Position numbers and translations under genes: made by a program. Positions 44,071 through 53,069 of a stretch of DNA of 64,000 bases are shown here, in pieces; positions within the stretch are counted from its first letter, which is position 1; every line of letters begins with the position of its first letter. The notes below the pieces were generated by a model. That model had not been told where the DNA came from and searched no databases. It saw only the letters and a program-made list of their open reading frames with translations. Where the stretch lies: contig CM057154.1 of the NCBI GenBank assembly GCA_029962745.1, positions 21,737,585-21,801,584 on the forward strand, read 5' to 3'. The stretch comes from Echinometra lucunter. Its lineage: Eukaryota; Echinodermata; Echinoidea; Camarodonta; Echinometridae.

Positions 44071-44142
44071 TAGCATGTGTGCTCGTTTTATCAGAAACAA
44101 CCAACGCTCGTCCCCCTCTCCCCCTCATAACCTTCACACTGA

Positions 44143-44377
44143 GAAATTAGGGTGCAATTCTGCACCCTTAGGGGTGCAGACCGCTGGTACAATAGCAGCA
44201 CCCTATAGGGTGTCTGCACCCTAAACTCGATCCTGCACCATCAGGGGAGCAGATTGTACACACGGGGTGCAAAATATGCTCTTCTGAGGATGCAGGGAGC
44301 AGATCTGCACACTATAGGGTGCTGCTATTGTACCAGCGGTCTGTACCCCTAAGGGCACAGAATTGCACCCTAATTTC
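44143..44377. mobile_element. Hairpin MITE with GTGCAGAATTGCACC-type arms
   Basis: Arms of about 65 bp start GAAATTAGGGTGCAATTCTG and include GACCGCTGGTACAATAGCAG; the right arm is the near-perfect inverse. The middle holds further TGCACCCTA/TAGGGTGCA copies. The next element starts 8 bp away. Confidence 0.85.
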
Positions 44378-44614
44378 TTAAGCAAGGTTCCCACTTAGCC
44401 GAGTTGGAGTGTCGAGTTGTGGCGAGCTGGCGCGAGCCTGAACTCGCGTAAACTCGCGTCAACTCGCATGAAATTTACTAATTTTATGAGGTATGCACAA
44501 GTGATCTTACGACCCAACATTGAGTTTACTTCGATAGCTGTACGAGTAAACAGAGCGCGATACGATTTAACAGAGCGCAATACGAGTCACACCGAGTTTG
44601 GTATGAGTTGTGAT

Positions 44615-44820
44615 CAGGGCCGTACGCAGAAAAATTTTTCCAGGGGGGGGGGGGGTAAGACGCGTAAAAATTTTCGAAGAAGCTCATTTTTTAAAGTGAA
44701 ATTGAGGGATTTGATGCACATTTTTCGTGGATTTTGTGAAAATTTTCAATAAAAAATGTATGTTTTCAAAAATTTCGGGGCGGGGCAACTACCCCCCCCC
44801 CCCCGCTGCGTACGGCCATG
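44615..44820. mobile_element. Small hAT-like element, 8-bp TSD GTTGTGAT, nested
   Basis: Flanked by GTTGTGAT at 44607-44614 and 44821-44828. Ends CAGGGCCGTACGCAG and GCTGCGTACGGCCATG are inverted repeats. Inside are a G run and a C run near the two ends. 206 bp, no coding capacity. Confidence 0.92.
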
Positions 44821-46330
44821 GTTGTGATGACCTGCATACGACTTGTACCGATCTATCAACGAGTTATCAAGACCTCGTTACGAGTGTCAAGAGCTTTCCG
44901 ATATACGACCAAAGAAGCTGAAAATGCATATTTCGTTTTTCCCCTTTTATTTGTGGGGGGGGGCGCTTGAATAAATTCAATTCAGTTCATTTCCATTTCC
45001 AGTAAAAACAAATAAAAACAATAAGAAAAAATCAAACATAATTAAACCATTGTACAATAATCTAATGACTTGAATTATAAAACAAAGAATATACACAGCG
45101 TAACTATGTTTGGGTTTCATTTTTTTAAAGAAAACGTCGTGTGGAAATCAAAGAGGGATCCAGTGAAAAGAAGGGCTTGTAATGTGGATTCCTCGGATAA
45201 TTCTAAAAACATATGAATAAAATTATATCTACAAAGACGAAAGGTAATGACAAGTTTTTTTCTATTTTATTTCAATTTTGTTGTATATACAATAGCAAAT
45301 TGTAGTTTCGCAATTCAAAGAGTTGTTACGACTATTATCTCAGTTTGCAAAAGCGAAAAGAATATAAGAATGACATAAACAAGAAAAGAAGATCAGAATG
45401 TAGAAACTGTACAAAATCATAAGAAAACAGAGGAATAGGGTATAAATATAAGAGTGGGCTTTAAAAGGATGATTGTGCTTAACATTTTTTTTCTATTCCA
45501 TTTAAATTATCTCCACATGAAATGCTAATTTTTGGAAGGTCTCGTATCCGAGAAAAAGGTGCGCAGGGCAAAAATCCAAGATAGCCCTGAAAATCATATA
45601 GCTCTGCATCATCTGAGGTTTTTGTTTTTTGTTTTTTTTGTAACTTGATTTGGTGTCATATCCTACGTTGATGGGTAAGGTAATCTGTATATACAACAAG
45701 AAGTACTGTCAAACCTGTAGAATTAACCCTATTTGCATGGGGGGAGGGGGATTCTAAGGCCCCAGCTTTTAGAGGCTTTTCGCCTCGCAATTAGATCCAC
45801 TACAATATTTTCAAACCATGCCACTTTCTGACTTTTTCCTTTTTAGTCTTGTGCATTGTTTATACCAAGTTTATGAAAATCTGATGTACCGTTTAAACCG
45901 AGTCATGTAATCTTTTGTAACCTCATGTCAGCCCCAAACTTAGAATATCTGAGTTTTGTGTACAAAAAGAATGGAAAACTGCATTCCCTTTCTCTTTTAT
46001 CACCAGAAACTTTACTTTTAAGCTGTTCCCCAGTGGTCCACATAATACCCGAAACAGCAAACTTTAGAAAAAAAAATGATACAAAGGTTAAAGTTGAAAG
46101 TAAAAAACATACATAAGATATTTATAAGCAAAAGAATACATAACAACTGAAATCATTTTCCTTTTTTTCTTTCTTATATTGTTTATGTCCATGTTTTGAT
46201 CCAAGTTGTCCTGTCTCAGAAATTTTGCACAGACCTCTAAAATCGCTTCATAAAATACAAATCAATCATTATTTTATGTGAATCTTTTTTTTTCATTAAT
46301 ATTCTCAAATACATATTATGTATTTATGTA

Positions 46331-46624
46331 TATTTTTGCTTTAAACTTGAACTCTTGTTATTGTTCATGAGGTTTGTTGTTCCAGGGTATTGTCTGGACC
46401 ACGATTCGGTTAGAATAGGTGATAATAATATTTTTGCTTTAAACTTGAACTCTTGTTATTGTTCATGAGGTTTGTTGTTCCAGGGTATTGTCTGGACCAC
46501 GATTCGGTTAGAATAGGTGATAATAATATTTTTGCTTTAAACTTGAACTCTTGTTATTGTTCATGAGGTTTGTTGTTCCAGGGTATTGTCTGGACCACGA
46601 TTCGGTTAGAATAGGTGATAATAA
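46331..46624. repeat. Three perfect tandem copies of a 98-bp unit
   Basis: Units start at 46331, 46429 and 46527 (TATTTTTGCTTTAAACTTGA and onward, including CTGGACCACGATTCGGTTAG) and read identically by eye. Perfect identity implies very recent expansion, or an assembly artefact. Confidence 0.93.
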
Positions 46625-47610
46625 TAGCTTAAAAGAAAATATTTTTCTTCTATTTTTTTTCAATTAAGATGGGGACCATGTCACTTTTAAGGGTGATTGA
46701 CTGGGAGGGGATAATATAGGCCGCCCCCTCCTATCCCAGTGCCCCCCCCCCTCCGATTGATACGCATGAGTTGGTTGTATGTGCACATGCGTTTAAAGTT
46801 GAATTTAAAAATATGCTCTTCTAAAAAATATCTTTAAAAATACTTCTAGAAAAATGAAAATTACTGTGTTTTTAACAGGCCAGCGACAAATTATGGTGCG
46901 CTCGCCATGCTCGCCCTGCACTCTGCTCATGCTCATGCGAAACTCGCGTAGATCGATGGAAACTCGCCGTACTCGATCTAAAGTCGCGCTAATCTCGTGG
47001 GCAACTCAGCATGACTCGCAGCACAATCGCCGTGCTCGCACTCGACCCTTGGAAACTCGAAAAGCACTAGCGTATCCTTGAAGGTGGCGAGTTATTACGA
47101 GTTATAAAGAGTGCCGTGCGAGCTTGTTACGAGTGATGCGAGTATATTACGAGTTTAAGCGAGTTCAGCTCGAGTTACGAGGAGTCAGTGAAAATTTTGG
47201 AACTGCTCCCGACTTCAAGGAGAGTAGTGCGGAGCTGCAACAAGTTAGGCCGAGCCGTGCCGAGTTTTCGCGAGTTATCCCGAGTTGCAAGAAGAGTTTT
47301 ACGCGAGTTATTGCGAGTACCTCTTTAAGGCAACTCGCAAAAACTTGCCATAACTCGCCAATATAACTCGCCTAAGTGGGAACCCTACATTAGTGTGTAC
47401 TTCTTAATCTTCTCCACTAAATTGAGTGTTTGAAGTAGGAAATTGATAACCTGAAAATGAAGTTGAAGCCTGACCCAAACAGATCAGATTCTGCATTTGA
47501 AAGCTTGAATATTTTCGCGGGCGTGCGCTGTCTGAATTTGAATGCACGTTCATGACTTGGAGTGGAAAAAGTATGGAATTAACCTGGAAAATCTATATAA
47601 AGTACATGCA

Positions 47611-47766
47611 GTGGCGTAAATACAGGGGGGCATGGGGGCACGTATCCCCAATCGGCTGGCAAAAAAATAATAATAATACACACACATCCCAACACATCCA
47701 GTTTTCCACTCGGTACCCCCCCCCCCCCCCCCCCACTGACCCACGGTCGCTAATGGTATGCCACTG
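47611..47766. mobile_element. Minimal hAT-like element with poly-C
   Basis: Ends CAGTGGCGTAAATACAGG and GGTATGCCACTG; a G run at the left, a 17-bp C run at 47716-47733. Flanks AGTACATG and AGTAAGTC share only five of eight bases, so a duplication is suggested but decayed. It sits outside the 3-kb element, to its right. Confidence 0.65.
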
Positions 47767-48162
47767 AGTAAGTCTTCATAAATCATCAACCAAATCAATT
47801 CTAGTGGGGGAATGAAACAAAACTTACTAGAGATTAAGTACTGGTACTGATAAGTGAATGTCTATATGCAAGAAAATTAATGAATTCACAATCATAGTTT
47901 GTTCTATATAAATGTTAATGACAAAAGCAATGTGCAAAATATTTTGCATAAAAATGCAAGTGTGAATCTTGCTACACTAATTAGGAATGTAAGTGGAGCC
48001 AATAAGCGTAAGGTTGGAGAGCTGGAGTCATAGCGCATAATTCACTTTGCAAGTCTTCAATGCCGCCAGGAGAAAATATATCAGGCGCGTGCTTAACTGG
48101 ATCTTCCTTGCAGAAATACGAAGATGAAAGATATCTATACTATTTTAAAAAATACATATTCT
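47767..48162. other. Intergenic, no recognised feature
   Basis: AT-rich sequence without a convincing frame or repeat. It may be unit D backbone that has diverged too far to recognise by eye. Confidence 0.4.
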
Positions 48163-48833
48163 TTAAAGGCCAAGTCCAAAGTAAGATGAAGTTCATTTCA
48201 ATAAAAACAATTTTTAAAAAATCCAAACAAAACAGTGAAAATTTGATGAAAATTGGATGCAGTGTAAAGAAGTTACATGATTTTTGGGATTTTTTGTTAT
48301 TTTCGCAAAAGAATTCTTGAACAGTCAATATATTCAGTGAGTGAGTTGATGTCATATACGCACAATCTTCTACACATTATGCATACAGAAATAACATTTC
48401 ATATTTTAGCTATGAAAAAGGTAAAAGTTGACCTAAATACTCCTTACATACTTACAAAATGATATGTTTACTGCATCAAATATTTTTTTTAAGGTACTCT
48501 ATTCAGGGATGGGACTTTGATTGTAAAATTGTAAATATGTGAAGACATGACTTGGATGGATGACTTTTTAGTTTCAATTTTTAAATCAATTTTTTTTTAG
48601 ATTTTGGTATAGATTATTACAGAAAAAAGCAAGTATATGATATCATCAACTCACTCACTGAATATTCATATTGACTGTTCAAGAATTGTTATGCGATAAA
48701 ATAGTAAAAAGTTTTTAAAAATCATAACTTGCATATTTTGCATCGATTTCCATCAAGTTTTCACCGTCGTGTTTAGAATTGTTCATTCTTTTCATTGAAA
48801 TGAACACCATCTTGCTGTGGACTTGGCCTTTAA
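48163..48833. mobile_element. Foldback element with TTAA ends
   Basis: The termini are TTAAAGGCCAAGTCCAAAGT and its inverse GTGGACTTGGCCTTTAA. The arms extend about 200 bp (AACTCACTCACTGAATAT occurs inverted at 48336 and 48650). TTAA at both ends recalls piggyBac-type target sites. A similar end, TTAAAGGGAAAGTCCACC, is on the element at 58270. The central spacer (48495-48520) contains an inverted copy of TLR-upstream backbone. Confidence 0.78.
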
Positions 48834-48945
48834 TACAGTGTAATCAAAGTCCCATCCCTGAATAGGTGCCTTCAAAAAGTTATATATGATACAGTAAACA
48901 TTGCAGCTAGTGCCGCTTATCCTCATCCTACATGATGCTCATCCA

Positions 48946-49083
48946 GGGGAGCATTTAATCAAGTGTCTTTTCAGTGATTTTAACCGACAACTGTTTATGA
49001 ACTACTGAAATCCTTGCATCTGACTGGCTGAGAACAAATTTGTCAGTAAAAATCACTGACAAGACGCTTGATGAAATGCCCCC
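48946..49083. mobile_element. MITE of the GGGG-GTTTCATGAA family, copy 5
   Basis: Ends GGGGAGCATTTAATCAAG and CTTGATGAAATGCCCCC, with the signature CTGACTGGCTGAGAACAA (reverse of the other copies). It is in the opposite orientation to copies 2 and 3. Confidence 0.82.
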
Positions 49084-49382
49084 TGATGAAAAATGTCCAC
49101 ATCGAACGAAATAACACTGGGTAACCTGTCCTATTAAAGCCTCTTTTACAATTGGTGGTGCGACTGTTTGCGACGTTCGCGATATATTGTGACCATAATG
49201 GTCACAAACAATTGCACGACCATTTGTGAAAGGGGCTTAAACACCACATGCAGAATAAAAGCAAAAATGGAATCCAAGAAGAAATAAATGAGCATTCTCA
49301 ATTGCTCTTTACTGAACTCAAATGAAAAGAGCAATCTAAGAAGTTTTACTCGTACATGTATACAAAGAAAATCAACAGCATG

Positions 49383-49385
<3 letters not shown>

Positions 49386-49433
<48 letters not shown>
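49386..49433. repeat. (AT)n microsatellite
   Basis: About 47 bp of AT dinucleotides; the Tyr/Ile ORFs on both strands are its translation. Confidence 0.95.
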
Positions 49434-49436
<3 letters not shown>

Positions 49437-49474
49437 CTGTACATTCAAACTGTAGGTCAAAAGATTATATTTAC

Positions 49475-49542
49475 CATTAATCCCTTGCATGAAAAAGAAG
49501 TGCGCTTTTCTCCAGTTACACAAAATGGATCAACCTCACCTC
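49475..49542 (-). other. Candidate non-coding first exon of the TLR, unit D copy
   Basis: The most diverged of the four copies, yet both splice-like borders persist: GCCTGTGCTGTTCAG before GAGGTGAGG, and GGGATTAATG before GTAAATATA. The length is 68 bp because the AG is shifted by three bases. It lies 5.95 kb 5' of the intact TLR start at 43528, the extra distance being made of transposons. Confidence 0.45.
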
Positions 49543-51579
49543 CTGAACAGCACAGGCAAAATGAAAGTCAAAATGGAAACAAAAATGACTTTATATATTA
49601 AGCAATTTTCAATTACTTTTTACTTCTGCGCCGAAATGAAATGAAAAAAACTTCATTTCCAAGAAACCAGTACTTACTGAAATGTAAAGACAGTCAAAAA
49701 CTAAGATACAAAGTTTTGCTTTCGATGTACAACAAAACAACAAATGTGAAGTTAAAAAGGTCATTTCCCCTTTTCACAATGATTTGATTTGATTTGATTT
49801 GATTTATTTTTTACGTTTTACAGTAAACATATACAAAACAAAAATTCATTATATCTTGTAATTATATAACCAATGTAATGAAACAACATTGTAAAAAATG
49901 AACAGAATTACTGAGGAAATGAACGAAATAAAGTTGACCTTAGTGAAAAACAGTAAAACGGAGGGGCAGGCTAAAAACGTAAAGCTTGTAAGGTGCAAGC
50001 CCCATAAAACTTAGTTATATGTATACGGTCAAAAACACGTATAAAATTATGTATAAATGTATATATGTATATATAAACAAAAACAAAAACAGAAGTTACA
50101 AAATTACAACATAATCAAGAGAATTAAAGTAACGGAGAGAGGTGAAGGTGCATAAAGAGACTGGTATAAAAGATGGGGAGCAAGAGCGTTTAGGCATGAG
50201 TTGTTGATCAGAGGCGTCGATCCTGGGGAGGCAGGGGGCAGTCCCCCCCCCCCCCAAGAAAATTTCGGGGGGGGGGGCAAAGATATGATTTTACCCCCTC
50301 CCCCATAATTTCCGTACCCAGAAAAAAAGGAAAAATAAAGAGAAAAGAAAGGAAAAGGAAGGAAGTGAAATGAAAGCGAAAAACAAGGAAAAAGAAAGAA
50401 AATGGGAAGCGCTCGCTCGCTCACATTTAAGGATCTTACCAAAGGCGATGATAATTACTATTTTTATGAAAGGAAATCGGTTTGCATCTTGTATTTCTAT
50501 CTAATGTTATACTATTCTTCTACTCATAGGGAGTAATATCTAAACAAGATATCACTCCAAGAAATCGAGCGGCCAGTTGACCTAAAAATAAATACACTTT
50601 CAGGAGATAACGGCCTAGATAACAAAAAAAAATAAAAAAAACATATAAATCGTTAGCTCGCTCGCCACTCTCGCTGATAAAAGCTAGATACAAGATGATT
50701 TCGGGCAGCAAGTAGTTTATTATAGCAACGAGATTCCAAAATATCATTATATTTGGGCAGCATGTTTGACAAATTTCTTAGGACGAATCCATATGATTTT
50801 GCAGGGATCTGTCGTTAACTTTGCTCGCTATGGTAGAAACAGAATGGATTCGGACTGCAAGCGAGGTAGCTAAAACAGTGTCATATTCGGCACACAGGTG
50901 ATCGGATGTATTATTTAGATATCGTACAGGCATGACAGGTTTATAGTGCATTCTGATGATGATAATAATAATATACCGTTCTTGTATAGCGCATATCACA
51001 TTATTATCACATTATTATATATTATGATGACAAAATGACACTTCTCTCATATGGAAAAGGGTATATTTTTTCCTCGCTCCCTGTGCTCGCTCGTTTGATA
51101 TGAACGGTTTTGAAAAGCAAACGAATTCGTTTAGTGAGATGAGACCGAATAGATAATGCAGATGTTTCAGGGTTCACCGTGCAATTTGCCGAAGAGGTTA
51201 CTACTTCTACCATCAAAAAGAGTGTGTGCTTCCTCGCTCGCTTCGCTCGCGCGTAATATTAAAAAACAGAGTGGTTTGGGGGCAGCAACAATGGACCAGC
51301 GATGTGACAAAATAGAGTTCATATTTGGCAGCGAGGTAACCATATATATATATATATAAAAATGTAAGGTATCATATAATCTAGTTGATATAATCAACTA
51401 AACCCTTCTCTCATAACAAGGAAAATCCTTATTTTTTGCTCGCTCGCTTCGCTCGCTCGAAAAATTAAAAAAGCAGGATGGTTCACAGTCTTGCAAGATG
51501 CGTAATTTCCCCATTGAAAATACTTCACGTTGATATAGGTCTATGTGTTATATATACATATACATATACATATACATAT

Positions 51580-51876
51580 AACTCAAAAACGAATAAAAAA
51601 ACTCCGTAAACCAAAGATTTGGGGGGCCTACAAATTCTACAAGCATGCTTTTTAGTAGGCCTCCTCGTATTTCTGTAATAATAAATTGTAACATAAGCAT
51701 TGGTGATACATGTATATTGCGACTATGTATTATTTAGCAAAACTATGAACAATTGTATTTTGATTTATTCTTGTTTATATTTTGTGAATTATTGTTTTGT
51801 TGGAATACGAAATAAATAAATGAAATGAAATGAAATGAATTTGGTTTACGGAGTTTTTTATTCGTTTTTGAGTTTT
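51580..51876. mobile_element. Nested foldback element with AACTCAAAAACGAATAAA ends
   Basis: About 33-bp inverted termini (51580-51613 and 51843-51876), reading AACTCAAAAACGAATAAA then ACTCCGTAAACC. The interior ends with ATAAATAAATGAAATGAAAT repeats. It is inside the hAT-like element. Confidence 0.82.
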
Positions 51877-51919
51877 TGATATCACCAACTTCGAGCAGAA
51901 CACTCTCTACTTGTTTACA

Positions 51920-51959
51920 TACACACACACACCCACACACACACACACACACACACACC

Positions 51960-52017
<58 letters not shown>
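51920..52017. repeat. (CA)n and (TA)n microsatellites
   Basis: (CA)n interrupted by CCC and GCGCG at 51920-51993, then (TA)n to 52017. Translations give Cys/Val ORFs that are not genes. Confidence 0.92.
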
Positions 52018-52574
52018 AGTAGCCGTGGGTTCATCTCCGCTTGGTCGTCTTGCCCCCCCCCCCTTCCGAAAATGGATCGACGCCTCTGTTGTTGATAAGT
52101 ATTGACTGAATAAATATTTCGTATTAGTTTACACTTAAAAGTGTTAAGCCTAGGTGCTTCTTCAATGACATTGTGTAAAGAATTGAAATAAGTTGGTCCG
52201 GAGAAAACAAACGTATTTTGGGCGAAGGCTTTTCTAGTTAGTGGTATATTGTAAGAATTTTGTTGTCTGGTAGGATAACCATGTACAGATGTATAGAGTT
52301 ATTTTCGCGAAACATGTCTGTAAATATTTTGGGAATGTAGCTTTTTTCTAGTTTATAAATTATAAATTATAAATCAATTGGCTTTCATTTGCAGTCGCTT
52401 TAGTTTTCTTTTTCTTCACATTCCTCAAAACGTGACCCCACCCCCTACACAAACAAAACACACAGCCACACCTATGAAATCAAATACCAATAAGAGAGCC
52501 TCATTTTTCATGACGACAAGGATGCGAAAGAAGGAAATGAAACATAGATGAAAGAGCAAGTAAAAAAAAAAAAA

Positions 52575-52990
52575 TCTTGGTCACGTGTGTGACCCAAATG
52601 ATGAAAAATAACTGATTCAAAACTAATCTGTCGGAAGCATTTATCTTGTAGCAGAAGTCTCTCATTTTGGAATTTTAAATAAGGCAATTATTTTAAAAGA
52701 GCATACATCACGCTTCTTCCAGAAGTCATATTCGGTCGGTCATGTGTGTGATTTCGCACGAAAATGGGTCTTTCTTGTTGGTATTCAAACCAATTTTTCT
52801 TGCATTTCCATGGGCAGGACGGGAGTGTAAGTTTTCAGTTTTCATAATGGGGATTGCTCTAAACAGTTTTAAAGCAATTTCCCATAAATGAATGAACATT
52901 CTGTTCTTTTAGTGGTGAAAATTGGATCGGTCACGTGTGTGACCACTCAAAAAGGGGGCCTATTGAAATGACTCTGTAAAAACATTATAG
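52575..52990. repeat. Three spaced copies of TCACGTGTGTGACC
   Basis: GGTCACGTGTGTGACCC at 52579, GGTCATGTGTGTGATTT at 52736 and GGTCACGTGTGTGACCA at 52928. Each is near-palindromic and two contain the CACGTG E-box core. They lie between the unit D backbone and the LINE. They may be part of an unrecognised element. Confidence 0.55.
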
Positions 52991-53069
52991 TTGAGAAATT
53001 ATTTATTCTTATCAAAGAAAGGGGAGCCTTTTTCACGTTAAAAAATAAAACGTTTTTTCAACGTTTTTT

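Larger units (their letters stand above)
44386..47384. mobile_element. 3-kb inverted-repeat element rich in ACTCG/CGAGT pentamers
   Basis: The ends are GGTTCCCACTTAGCCGAGTT and its inverse GAACC..CTAAGTGGGAACC. Subterminal zones (44400-44600, 44830-44900, and 46880-47370) are crowded with irregularly spaced CGAGTT or AACTCG. The centre (45000-46870) is AT-rich and has no recognised protein. A hAT-like element is nested at 44615, and a triplicated 98-bp block lies at 46331. No target duplication is obvious. Its insertion explains much of the extra length between the unit D TLR and the candidate first exon. Confidence 0.78.
50209..52088. mobile_element. hAT-like element, 8-bp TSD TTGTTGAT
   Basis: Perfect 15-bp terminal inverted repeats CAGAGGCGTCGATCC, flanked by TTGTTGAT at 50201-50208 and 52089-52096. 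Inside are a poly-C/G module at both ends, two or three diverged 170-bp modules with CTCGCTCGCTTCGCTCGC (50680-51470), a nested foldback at 51580, and (CA)n/(TA)n at 51920-52017. No transposase seen. This is the best-delimited member of the GGCGT/poly-C family. Confidence 0.93.
49783..52378 (-). mobile_element. LINE-like 3' end with (AAATC)n tail, interrupted by a hAT element
   Basis: Unit A is continuous at the equivalent place (14615-14640). The inserted block begins (GATTT)n on the plus strand, which in the reverse sense is a (AAATC)n tail as in some LINE/SINE families, and continues with AT-rich sequence on both sides of the hAT element (49809-50208 and 52097-52378). No reverse-transcriptase motif was found, so this is a truncated copy or a SINE; the call rests on the tail and the empty site. 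Confidence 0.45.
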
